Assembly (NCBI GenBank): GCA_030562195.1
Contig: JAUJPP010000005.1
Span: forward strand, 21,873,106-21,937,105
Direction: 5' to 3'
Length of the DNA: 64,000 bases
DNA from: Nipponacmea schrenckii
Taxonomy: Eukaryota > Mollusca > Gastropoda > Lottiidae
Shown: positions 1-21,301 of the stretch, in pieces
How the letters are laid out: each line of letters starts with the position of its first letter
How positions within the stretch are numbered: the stretch's first letter is position 1
Position numbers and translations under genes: made by a program
The notes under the pieces: model-generated
The model's database searches: none
Seen by the model: only the letters and a program-made list of their open reading frames with translations
What the model was told of the DNA's origin: nothing

Positions 1-9056
<9,056 letters not shown>

Positions 9057-12000
9057 CAAATATGATGTCAGAATGAGCTTTTTTTTTCTAAATTTCAATT
9101 TATTTATTTATTTATTGACTTTGTGTGGAAGAGAGAGAGTGCTGAAGGGTGACTTTAAAATTTATGGACACTCTGTATTTTGTGAGAAAAGTGAATGACT
9201 GTGAAACACAAAGTGGCCAAATTGTATAAAAACCTAGTCTGATTTTCTTCGAATATTATCAGAAAGATTGGCAACACTCCAAAATACTTCAATCTGATAA
9301 TAATTAACTCAACACAATTATATGGATAACAATTACTTTAATAAATAACTTGCGACGTTTCGACGAAGGTACTTCTGTCTTTATCAAGCAATGTTATCCA
9401 TATAATTGTGTTGAGTTAATTATTACCCAGTTACTAAATGTCATTGAAAGAAGTAATCTGATAATAAAAGTGGTGAAATATGACATTAATATTATTTAAT
9501 ATCAATATTTGTCTAAGAAGTTTTTTTCTTGAATGTGAATTGGAGTTGTTGCTAGCTCTCTAGTAATGTTTGAAATGGAATTTTACTATCTCCTAAAAGA
9601 TTGATTTTTTTGTGGAATTTTTGTTTCTCTTGTTTTATTTATAACATTTGTTTTGTATGATGGAGAAGGACAGGAAGTCCCTCTGTCTGGCGTGTCCCTT
9701 GCTTTGTATCATCTGGTCATTTTATATAATACAAATATCACTATCACGTCCTACACCCCTTCTAATTTTATAATTGTACATAGAATATATTTGTAAATGA
9801 AAACCCAATGTGATATTTGTATTATTATAATGTGATTATATTATAGGTATACTTATATTTATATAATTTATTTGTACTTCTATCAGAAATCACTTTGTAT
9901 TTCAGAAAATTTCTTACTGAATCTTGTAATATTTTTGAAAATTTAACTGGATTGATCAAGACTAAAAGGAATTTTGATATTACAGGATGAGTGCGCTCCG
10001 TCTTTTTTAAGAACAGAACTGTAAAGGGAGAGATTTGCCAATCGTACCTTAGTCTCAGAAAATAATAGGTGTAATTCTTAGTTTGAGGTATTTTTGAAAG
10101 AATTAAAGGATTTTCATAAACTAGGCCTACTAGTTGATCATAAGACTGTTTTCATTGTGTACATTTATCTAACACCCAAATAAACCCATGAAGATGGCGA
10201 ACTTGCCTTTAACTTATTGTCTGTCTCGCAACATTTAACAATATAAGTTGTTCTCAAATTGTTTTGTTAAAACTACCGTATATGAGTGTCATTATTTTTG
10301 GAATGTCAGTAATTGGATTTTCATATATTCATTCAGTTTTTAATTTTAAAGTCCTATTTTCAAAAATATTTATTATTAGCTTTAGTTATTATCCATTATA
10401 ACTATTACATGTATGTTTATAGTTAATATAAACCTTGAGAATTGGTGTGAATGTTCTTTGTTAAATTTTCAAGAATAAAGCACATGAAAACATGTCAGTA
10501 TTGATGTAGAAAAGATATTATTTATTATCAAGTGCAATAATAAGTGCAATATGTATGCTATGAAGATTTTTTGTCTATAATATAATTTATTGAAATGGAC
10601 CCGTGCAATTCAATTATATTTTCTCTTGTATCATACTGATTTAATGTATTAACTTAATTATCATATACTTCATCCAGATCAAATATAGTCAACATTTCAG
10701 TGGACAAATCTCGGTCTTCCAGAAGGTACTTGCTTAAAACTTCATATGAAATGTTTTTGTAGAAAGAAATGCAAGGAATTTTTCAACTAATAATCAATAA
10801 ATATAAATAGAACAATGAGTTATTTGAAGCTGATTCAATATACTTGCTACTGATTAAGAAAACCATTATGATTATTAAGTAAAAAGAATTTTAAATTTCT
10901 AGTCCATCATGTTGTCATTCTTTGTCTCTCCTCAAATGGTTGTGGATATAGAGTAATTGCCCTTGACTCAAATATTTAAGCCGTATTGCCATTTTTGATG
11001 AAACTTTTGTAAACTTATGAGAATGTATATTGATGATTAGTTTAATTTTTATGGTCATGGTTAAGAATTCTATATTTTATATTTTGAATTTAAAGGTTAA
11101 GCCTAGTTAAGCTGTCATTGAAATTTTCTGCAGTGTGGGCCAATACAATTTAGGCTACTGTGCTTTAACTTATAATAAATGTGGTATTCTCAGTTGTGGA
11201 AACAAATCTTAAAGTAAATATATACAGCTAAGTTGGACATAATCTTATAGGACTGACAAATATTAGCTTCAATAAAACAAGTTGGAACAGAGCTCAAAGT
11301 GTGTGCTGCATGTACACAATAATTATTAGGAGCAGACAAAGTTTAAGATGGCGAAGATGGAAATAGATATACATAATATATTTTTAAATATAATTTATCT
11401 GCTTTTATACCATTTGATTGTGGGCAGAAATAGTTGGAACCTGTTCAGAACTCTCCAAACCAGTGCCACCCAGGTTATGTGAGCTAGTGCCTATTGTACA
11501 ATATGGACAGTCATTGATTTTGATGTCTTTATGTTATTTTGTAATATTCATAGTAAGTTACAATAAGGAAGAGTAATATTTTACCATATTAATTATTAAG
11601 ATTTAGGAAATATTGACAAATATTCAAAAGTACATTTTTAACAGTGTTTTCAAGGTTAAATTATTTAATTTTGCCAGAATATGTAATCTAATTGACTTGA
11701 ATGTTGTGATCAAATCTTGTCCATGTACAGGTTATCTTGCTCTCTATTACTCAGTATTATTTATTATTTTTTTGAATTTCTTTTTCTTTCATAGAATCTT
11801 ACATTTTATTTTTTTGTGCTAGAATATTTCTTATTTTTGTGTGAGTTTTTTCTCTCTATAATTTTTACTAGTTAGTATTTAATTTAGTACTTAGGCCTAC
11901 AAAGTTTGTTAGTTTTCTACTTAGAACTGCAGTGTTATTTTACTGCTATTACATCACTTTAATTGTATATTTTACAATTGATGTTTTTTTTTTATATAAA

Positions 12001-12768
12001 TGTATACTGAATATAATTTGAAATGTGTATATAATTATTAGGTTAAGAAGCACAGACAGTCTTTAAGATGAAAATTTAAAGATTAGGTCTCAAAATTATG
12101 GGAAAACGTACATTGTGAAATATATTTCAATATTATAAGTGTATAATGGCTAGGTTTCTCTTATTTTTCTGTACTTAGACTATGAAGATATGAGAGTTTT
12201 TTTCTGAATGAAAGATACTTTTTTTTTTGCAAATATCCAAAGACAAAACTGCACATAATAAATATTGTGTATAAAAAATTGTTTTTAAGAAATAAAAAAA
12301 TCTATGTAAATGTAGATATTTTTTTACTGTACAAATTTAAAAGTGATGGTTTGAGAAGACAAAATCCATATTAAATTGTATAAAATATAATATATAATTG
12401 TTGTTAACCTTTTGGTCCACCCTTTTACAAATTTTCAAAACACTTGATGTTTGATTTTGTCATGTTATCCCATTTTCATACCCAGCTGGCCTGGAAAACC
12501 ATTTTGTTTTAACTATTTGCATGTTTTGAAATGATTTTAATAAAACAATTTCTTACAAAGCTATAATGCTGAAATACATGTATCTATATTATTCCCTAAT
12601 AGAATGCCCCCAGTAATAATATGAAAATTTTTGGGCTACAGAATCCCACCTTATTCTATGGTAAGACGATAATTACTATTGATAGTGTCTGGATATATAT
12701 GATTGAATTTAATACCAAAATGCTCAATGCAATGGAAGATCCAAATCTAAAGATATCTGGAACACATT
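9057..12768. other. AT-rich 3' flank of Cav1, no gene seen
   Basis: Very AT-rich sequence follows the Cav1 stop codon. It contains several AATAAA hexamers (for example near 10485), so part of it may be a long 3' UTR. The only structured element noticed is the foldback at 9303-9454. Short open frames such as 11613-11822 are low-complexity and unconvincing. Confidence 0.5.
9303..9454 (-). mobile_element. Penelope-like terminal remnant with hammerhead-ribozyme-like core
   Basis: A 152-bp foldback sits between 12-bp direct repeats AATCTGATAATA (9291-9302 and 9455-9466), which look like a target-site duplication. Its arms (9299-9331 and 9391-9424) are nearly perfect inverted repeats. On the minus strand the loop reads TTGATAA, then a GAC.GAAG/CTTC.GTC hairpin, then GAAACGTCGC. 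That is the order of a hammerhead core (CUGAUGA, stem II, GAAA) with two core changes, so it is probably inactive. A GTA triplet precedes the second arm, where a type I hammerhead would be cut. Penelope-like retroelements are known to carry such motifs in their terminal repeats. Similar sequence (GAAACGTCGCTCAAATAAAG) occurs at 42464-42483 beside a Penelope-like remnant. Confidence 0.5.
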
Positions 12769-15700
12769 CTAAACTGACGTGCACGTGGACTTGTACGACA
12801 CCAAATACAAAAATAGCTTTGACAAGTAGCAGGTGTCGGAGCAGGTGTAGGGGCAGGAGTTGGAGCTGGTGTAGGGGCAGGGGTCGGAGCAGGAGTTGAA
12901 GCAGGTGTAGGGGCAGGAGTTGGAGCTGGTGTCGGAGCATGAGTTGGAGCTGGTGTCGGAGCAGGAGTTGGAGCAGGTGTAGGGGCAGGAGTTGGAGCTG
13001 GTGTAGGGGCAGGAGTTGGAGCTGGTGTAGGGGCAGGTGTAGGGGCAGGAGTTGGAGCAGGTGTAGGGGCAGGAGTTGGAGCAGGTGTAGGGGCAGGAGT
13101 TGGAGCTGGTGTCGGAGCAGGAGTTGGAGCTGGTGTCGGAGCAGGAGTTGGAGCAGGTGTAGGGGCAGGAGTTGGAGCTGGTGTAGGGGCAGGAGTTGGA
13201 GCTGGTGTAGGGGCAGGAGTTGGAGCTGGTGTAGGGGCAGGAGTTGGAGCAGGTGTAGGGGCAGGAGTTGGAGCAGGTGTAGGGGCAGGAGTTGGAGCTG
13301 GTGTAGGGAGGAGTTGGAGCTGGTGTAGGGGCAGGAGTTGGAGCAGGTGTAGGGGCAGGAGTTGGGACAGGCCCAAAACATGTAGAGCAGCACCTGGCTT
13401 TCTTTTGTTCAGAATATTGGTCACATGCTTCTCTAGAGCAAGATTCACCAGGTTGGTTTCCAAATGGACAGTTTTCTGAAAAAGATAATGATTTCAACGA
13501 TTAGGCTATGACTGAATAATTCGGTTACAGGACTGAAATAAAATATGTCTACAATAATTATTATTTTACATAGAATTGATCAAAACAAGACTGACGGTAA
13601 AGCGTAGGCGAGAGCACGCGTCTATTTTTGTGATTTACATGCATCTACACCCTTTTTGTTATTTCTAACCAAATTTGACTGATTGTGTATACTGTAAGCT
13701 TTATTGTAAACATTTACTGGGCAGTTATGCCCTAAAACCAATCCCTAAAGCATGGTATGTTTATTTAATATTCTGCACGAACAGGATGTTAATTTTCTAT
13801 GAAAACTGATATTCGTTATCTTTCTGGTAACAATTATCTGGACGATTATAGTCATTTACCTCATGTACATTTTATTTATATGAACCATCTTCACAATAAA
13901 AACAAATATTTGACTCCCCCTCATCTTTAGGGAATAGACTTATTTTGTAAAAGAAATTGTAAGGATGTATAGCTTAATGGTCGAAAGTTTGACGGCCATT
14001 TTTAGACTTATTGACAAACTTGACTTAAACACAGAACAAAAACAGTTCACTATAAATTCAATTGAATTTTGTTTACAAACGAACATGACGTAATCAAATT
14101 GCCGGCCCCCCTTGCTACATTTCACTGCACTTTGTCATGATAGTGTACTTGTAAAAGGCGCTATATCGTTTCTCGAGTTAACATATTGTGTTCAATTCTT
14201 ATTTACTTAAAATGGATTGTGGAAACTTTAACATATAATGGCCTTCTGAAAACGAAAACCATTCCGACGACAGTGATTACTAGTATGTGTTATTGTAGGC
14301 ATCTCAAGAGTACAAAGAGAATAATACACTTTTGGAGAAACATAACAATGTGGATATTAATTGGCTACCAGTGATGAAGAACTGATAAGGGATACACAGG
14401 AGGTTGAAGAGAAAATTGTTTTTCATTATTCAGATATTAGTGATTGGGAGGGTGAACCAAAGAACAAATCAAAACTTTAGAGAACTGATAAGCAATGCTT
14501 TAAAACTGTTACCGAGAGCGAATTAGATGCATTTGAGCGTACACGATAACCAGCAAACACTGTGGCTAAAAGTAGATGGGCAATGATAACGTTCATAAAT
14601 TGGCAAAACTTCGTAAGATGCTATTAGAATCAGTAATTCGATTCGATTCAGATGTGCTGCAAAGGTTGAATGAGACTCTTAATAATGTCCTTCGTCATTT
14701 CATCGCCGAAACAAGAAAACAGGATGGTAAAGAGTATAGAGGTCAAACAATGTAGGAACTTATTGTGGCAATTCAATATCACCTTCGGAATCGTGGAAAA
14801 TGGTGAATATGTTTGAAGATGATACATTTCTCGGTATGCGGAATGTAATGGACGTGAATGAAACAGCTTTCGAAGTCCGGTGTTGGATTGGAGAAAAAAG
14901 AGCTGACGTGATTTCCGAAGCTCGAATGAAGAAACCTTATGGATGAAGAATATTTTAGGGCCTGAAGCACCAAAGCAATTGTTGGATACTATATTTTACC
15001 TTATTGGATTAAATTCTGCTTTAAGGACAGGCAAAGAACATCGTAGTCAACTAACGTTAAACAATGCTGAATCTGGATTACGATATTAACAATACACCGA
15101 AGATGTTTCAAAGACTAACCAAGGCGGTCTTAAGCACCGAAAACGCCGGAAGAAAACAGTGAGAGCCTATGAGAACTTGGAGAATCCATCTAGATGCATA
15201 AGAGGTAAGTATATTTGTAATATGATGTAACTTGTGTCATTAACAATTTCAATATCCAGTTCATTGTCTGATATTACTTAACTTGTTCAAAGGTCACTTA
15301 AACTTTTTTCACAGATGAGTCAATTAATTATCTTTTTCGGAAAACCTGGTTAAAATATACTCATAGTTATGTTTTCACTTTTTCAGGCCCGAGAAGACGA
15401 AAACTGATGCTTTTTGTCTTCAACCAACTAAATTTCCAAAAACACAAACCCGGTATAACAATAGTCCTATAGGTGTTCATACGCCGTTGGATTTTGTGGT
15501 ACTTTCAGCAATCATTCACTGAGGACCACGGCCACGACGCGCCTCTACAACGCAGGTGTGGACGAACACCTATTATATATGAAACAACCGACCATTCTTC
15601 TGATGTTATCCGATCATTTAAAAAACCATCAGAAACCGAGATGAAAGACGTTAGTGATATAATTCAAAATAAAAACAAAAAAGTTAAGCACCAACAAGTG

Positions 15701-18700
15701 AATTGGGTGCTGTAGAAGATTCTGGCAGGAGTATGCCTATCAGACAATTTTCTTTTGAAAAAAAAATGATGTGAAGATACATTTAAATTGTATTTAATGT
15801 AAGTAGTTCCATTTTGAATACATTTTGTTTCGGATAAAAAGCCAAGAGACTAATATTTGGATATATTTCCGTAAAAAACAAAGGGTGATTTGCAACAGTT
15901 CTAATTTTCAAAATTAAAATTACTTAGTTACTTACCAATTGTGCTCGGTGCATTTTCATTAAAAACACATCGTCCAAATTCACACCACTGAAAATAAAGA
16001 GGAAATTACTTAGTAATCGCAACAAATTAACGATAGGCTTTTGACCCGTTTTTTAACTTTTAACGAAACCGTCCAGTTACATATTGAATTAAAGAAAAGG
16101 TTAATTGATAACCGGTTAGATTCAGTGACGTATTCAGTAGTGGGCCATGGTCTCCCTCTCGGGCACGTGAAATGTCTTATTTTAAAGTGAATTAAGGTCA
16201 TAGACCATCTCGAATCTATTTTCTTATAGGCCTCAAGGGGCTTCGCCTTAGAGAGATGCTTCTCTTTCTTGGCCCCACCTTTCTTCATACACACTTGTAA
16301 GCCTCCAAACCCTCACCTTTTTATTGCCACATGACGTGTATTCAAATGCAGCATTAGGGTTGCATTTATCCAGACTGGGAAAATAACACCACATCTCTAC
16401 ACATATAGAATCATAGCCTCTATTTCTTACTTGATCGCCCTGAAATATTACAATAACAAATATACACCTTTTGTTCTTTCACTGGTAAACCGAATTCACT
16501 GCTTACTTTATGTGAGTTTCAAATTAGTCTTAGAATGACTATATAAATATCTTATCATTCACAAGTTTGTTTTAAAAAAGGGAAATTGACAGCAAACCTT
16601 TTACATATTCAGTAACATGTCATTTACCAAATGCCGCAAACGGTTTAGTACAGTCTAAATAAGCTTGTTATCACTGTCAAAAGGCTTGAAAAGAGTTGAA
16701 AATCACTTTGATTCAATTATACTAGTATCGTATATCTATTAATGTTATATTGTATTCTTAGTAACTTACTCTACAGAAATAGCTGGAGGAATCGTCTATA
16801 AACTCTTGACACTGTTGATCAGCTTTGTAGGTCTGGCCATAGGTAATAGGAACCACATCTACACTGTTAACACTGTTCTTAATTCTCAGACAAGTTTTAC
16901 TAGAAGTAAAAATGTGCTAATGATTTACATTTTTTCACACCCTACAGTTCAGCACCTTACAGGGCAAATTCAACAGTTACATGTATATCTTATCGAATGG
17001 TCTCAAAACCTGAATTATTTGAGAGATTGCAGAATATTGGCTACTGCCAAGCTATCATGTCTATACATTACCTTGGAGCGGCGTTCATAAACGAATCTGC
17101 AGAGCACCTCGAAAACAACCAAGGTCTAGATATATAGGGCTCGTTTGGTGGAAAATACGAAAACGGAGTCATGACGTAAAAACCGTAGTTGGGATCACAG
17201 TCATTGTTAGAACCATCATGAGAAGCAGCTATTCTGTAATAATATTAAACGTAACTAGAAAAATAAACATTATCTTCACATTGTAGCAATTCTATTTTAA
17301 TACTGTCCCATCCAAACGTGTTTAATTCCATTAACAATAAATAATAGGACTCAATGTAATAAATTGCTTTACATTGATGATAATTTGGATTTTTTAGCAG
17401 TATCTTGAGAGGAGAATATTACGGCCCGATAGTGACGTCATTTCACAAGTTAGTAGACAAAAATTGGTAGAAACAGACCGCCAGATATTTATTTTGAAAA
17501 GTATTCGGGGTAGCTGAAATTGGATTCTACAAGCTGGTAAAGCCTATATATAGATGACTATATATCTTTATCTTACCCATGCCCCAGTTCATGAGCTACA
17601 ACAGCTGGTGTTCTTCCAGTAAAGAATTCTTCACATACAGATGCTCTGAGTCCATTGCATAAAGTTCCACCCCAGGCCACACCTAAATAAAGAATACAAA
17701 ATAAATATTTAGTGTCATTTCTGGGCTCGAAAATAATTTTTTTTCGTGCCATTGGTACGTATTTGAGATAAATAGTTATTAGAATGGCAAATTCCTCATA
17801 GCGTTTGAGAAGGGTGCTATATCTGTAAAAAATAAAAATAAAAATTGGCAAGTGACAAACTTATGATCTTGAAGATATAAACTTACCCAAAACACCGGAA
17901 TTTCCACCACCGGCCAAATCATCACTTAAACAAACAAGATATTAAGGCAATTGACATATTTTAATTTGATATTGAGAATGCGTACAGCAACATAAATTAT
18001 TGGTGTGAAAAAATCTCATAGAACAACGCTGACAAAACTTCAAATACAATACAAAAGTAAGCAAAGACAACGTTATGAAATTTTAGTTTCAGCCTGGATC
18101 AGTAAGTAAGTAAACAGTACCTTGTATAATACTATGTGTAATTTGGGCATGTTAATATTGTTCTTAGAGTAGTATCAAGATTAAGTAACTTACTCTGTGA
18201 GCCAAACAGCATGATCATAGGCTGGTAAATTTGAATTAGTAGAGACCCAGCTCCAAAAAGCATTAATTGCACCAGTATCCACAATTCCATTGATTTCATA
18301 ATTTGTGTGGAACGGTGAATCATTTGGACTCTGGACAATAAAAAATATTGTATTGTATCACAAATATTGATAGGAAGATCCAACGTAAAATGTTTTGACG
18401 AATCGTTATCTTATAATTATATGCAGGTCTATATTGCATTTTGTGCTGAGACATTCTAATATTCAATTTGAAATCAGTGTTAACTTACATCGGCAATATA
18501 AATACCACTAATAGATACTTTCCACTGGGCATTGGGGTAATAATCGGTAATAGATCGGTATCTCAAATCAACCTGTATATTAGAAAAAAGATAATAAAAG
18601 CATTTAACTATATAACCATCATTGCTTATTCTGTGGATTGTTATTAGTACTCAGGTTCGGTTTAGCAAAATTTGCACTTTCCTGTCGTGATTGATGAAGA

Positions 18701-21250
18701 GAGCACATTTAAAAAATGAAATATACTTACTGCATGTATCATGGCTTTATAATATTGTACCAGCTCCGCATCTGCCTTAGAATTGTCGTTATTATTACGA
18801 GCTAAAAACCTGATAGCACAAAGGAAAATATAAAGTGTAAGAAATCATAATGAGTAGTGTATGCAATATTTAGAAGGCGTGTGGTTGTAATATGAAAATG
18901 GCTCAGTGCAAACTGGCAATTGATCTTTAAACTGATGGCAGTATCCTGACTCATATTAACAACCCGGTGGGCATTTAAACAGATGACGCCCAAATTTGAT
19001 CTTCCAATTATAACAATTTGTTGTTTTTACCCAAAAAATACTAATAACTTCAAGAGTTTACCATTTTACTAGACCGACAAGTAGACTCCAGATAATACGG
19101 TCTAGTAAAATGGTTAACTACTATTTGACCAAATCCAACAGACTATTTTGATACTAACTATCTTACCTCTTTTTAATAGAATAATCTGTTACTACCAATA
19201 GTTCTACAGTATTGACTTGAGTAGCACGTTTATCCAAAATAATGTTCTCAGGCTCTTCATTTTTAGAATCGGGTGCGGTTAGGACTAGGTCGGAGTCTTT
19301 ATTTATTGGAAGAGTTCGTCTTACGTTATGGAGATCATTTGATGCTGGTTCCAGGTCGAAATTACCATGCGGTGTTTGTATATATCCTTCCTATAATGAT
19401 ATGATATTGTGATTTGTGCAAGGTTTATGTACCAGTGCCAGAAGAATGTTATTTTCATAGCAGTTAGCAAAAGTGTCAGTTTGAAACAGCAACACCAACA
19501 CTTCAACAAACAGACCGCCATCGATCAAGAAATTGACAAAAGAAAGCCACGAATGGCTCATTAGGATAAATAAAAATTGGGGCATTAAAAAAAATACGAT
19601 ATTGGACATTTCATTAACGATCAAGTCTAAAAAAAGCTAAAAGGAACATTAGTTGATCAAAAATACTTACCAATTCTAGGTTGCCATCAATCTTCCTCTT
19701 GACAAGAATTGGTAACCCAGTAATACTGTGTATATATACATCAGACCTCTACAAAATAGTTTACAGGAGTTATATGTTAGCAAATATTCTTCTATAATAA
19801 ATTTATTTATTTATTAATTGCCAGCAATATAAAATCGCCAGCAAATATGCTATTGTAGAGTCAATAAGTCGTGTTTCTACTCGAACGACCAACAACTTTT
19901 TTTATTCGTTAACATACCTGTATAACTATTAACTAAGTGTATGTTTAGAGAAGATACTTACAGGAAACGTTTGGGTCTTGCCAGCACTACCATCCCGTGG
20001 TGGTTCAGGTACTGAGTCAATTATAATCGGTTTATTACCATTCACCATTTCCTTATGTTTGTACACTCTTATTGGTGTATCCAGAGTTTTTCTCAGTTTT
20101 AAATCAACCAATTGGTTTTTAAGAGCAAAACGAAGATGTAGATGCGATTCTTTAATGTTCGCTGATCGTTTTGTTTTTCCATATTCATTAACTTCTTTAA
20201 TATGAACTACATCTGAAATAAAAAATTATTAAAAGATTATTCGTTTGCAATTTATCGTTTTCTATTCAATCTCTACTTAACTATTAACCACACGCTTTTC
20301 GTTTATTCGATGGAAATTTTCAAAATTCGCACCTAGGACATTTTTTTTTTTCTAGAAATCGCACAATAATGTAGAATAAATGCTTCTTTAGATTTATTTC
20401 AAGAACTAAGCAAGAATTCACTTTGGTTTCGATATTAACCCCTCATGGAGATAAAAAGTTTTAAGTTCTTACCAAATATTTCTCCATGGTGTCTCTTCTT
20501 TCTCGAAGCGTCCGATAACTGAATGAGAGTCAAGAAAACTATGACTGAAGCTGCAGATAACTTCTGGAAGAATAAAACAATGCTGGTATGTAAAAACTGA
20601 TCTTGGAAGTCCTGAAATCATACTCATAGTCAAACCATCTCAATATGGGAAACTGCCAAAATCAATCAGACAAATGCATTGCTTGTCAAAGATTTCATAT
20701 GGAGTCAGTCAGACTAGAGATCACCAACACACACACATACTTTCAGACTTTCATTTTACATGAATAGCCATTTGAACATTTGATGGCCATATCTACTAGA
20801 TTGGCCCCATTCTTCAATGTTTCCTCAGAAACGTTACTGAGTAACAGATTGAATCCTGTACCTTCACTAAGCTTAAACAGAAAATGGAAACAAGTAGTGG
20901 ATGGGGTTTCACATCCTACCCTTCTTATTTCGTGATGGAAAGTTTGTCAGGAGATTGGCATTAGCGTTTCCAATTGATGGGGGATATTTAACTGCACATG
21001 CAGCCTGTAGCACACAAAACTGGAACTTGATATTCTTAGTAGACATTTTGGACTTAATTTGCTCAGAATTGGGTTTACAAAAGTGACCTTGCCATGTCTA
21101 ACCTTAAGTCGATCATGAACATTTTCGACTATTACCTACAAAAAAATTGCATCCTGATTGTAATTTCAATCCCAAAAGCGATTCTGGAAACATAATATAT
21201 TTTTCATCGTTTGCAATACAGATTTCAGATCGAAAATAGTAACTTACCAT
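12769..21250 (-). CDS. Secreted adamalysin-type zinc metalloprotease with (PTPA)n tail
   Basis: Likely an extracellular protease of the ADAM/ADAMTS-like reprolysin group. Fifteen exons, all in phase: 21248-21250 (ATG only), 20473-20563, 19962-20212, 19671-19748, 19167-19390, 18731-18809, 18489-18572, 18194-18330, 17887-17924, 17577-17682, 17072-17233, 16770-16863, 16317-16439, 15936-15987, 12769-13475. They give about 742 aa: signal peptide 1-20, prodomain to LDKR (193-196, a basic cleavage site), catalytic domain with HELGHGIAASHD (359-370) and Met-turn YVMTP (Met385), then a Cys-rich domain ([15 protein letters not shown] and following) and a terminal Cys-rich stretch. A repeat tail starts near residue 545. 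The usual Gly of HExxHxxGxxHD is Ala. A 2-bp change inside the repeat near 13308 moves the reading from PTPA into a Ser/Cys/Tyr-rich frame. If the PTPA frame is the real one, the stop is at 12747. Confidence 0.85.
12834..13370 (-). repeat. 12/24-bp coding minisatellite, (Pro-Thr-Pro-Ala)n
   Basis: About 45 copies of a 12-base unit (plus strand GGAGCAGGTGTA and variants, many arranged as 24-mers) lie in the last exon of the metalloprotease. On the minus strand one frame reads PTPA repeated without interruption from about 13310 to 12834. The other two minus frames and the plus strand are also open, because the unit contains no stop codons. One unit near 13305-13312 reads GTGTAGGGAGGAG instead of GTGTAGGGGCAGGAG, two bases short, which switches the frame. 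GC content is far above that of the surroundings. Confidence 0.95.
14366..15715 (+). pseudogene. Decayed Crypton-type (DUF3504) tyrosine-recombinase gene
   Basis: Inside the last intron of the metalloprotease, on the opposite strand, translated blocks in shifting frames match the DUF3504 domain known from Cryptons and from domesticated Crypton genes (ZMYM/KCTD1 type). The blocks include [112 protein letters not shown] and [17 protein letters not shown] plausible intron (GTAAGT at 15205, TTCAG ending at 15386) separates the ..NPSRCI and PEKTKTDAF blocks. Frameshifts and stop codons are frequent, and the expected catalytic Tyr in the last block appears as Phe, so it cannot be functional. No terminal repeats were found, as expected for Cryptons. 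Confidence 0.75.
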
Positions 21251-21293
21251 GATGTCGAATTTTATTAATGTAAAAAGTAAAAAGAGAAGATCT

Positions 21294-21301
21294 TATTTAT
21301 A
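21294..21301 (-). promoter_or_regulatory. TATA box of the metalloprotease gene
   Basis: The minus strand reads TATAAATA here, 44 bp upstream of the ATG at 21250-21248. A start site about 25-30 bp downstream would leave a 5' UTR of some 15-20 bases before the ATG and the first donor (GTAAGTT at 21247-21241). This is inferred from position and consensus only. Confidence 0.45.

Noticed and set aside
12939..13328. Plus-strand open frame rich in Ser/Trp/Arg/Cys
   Set aside because: Shadow of the PTPA minisatellite; a stop-free repeat unit opens most frames.
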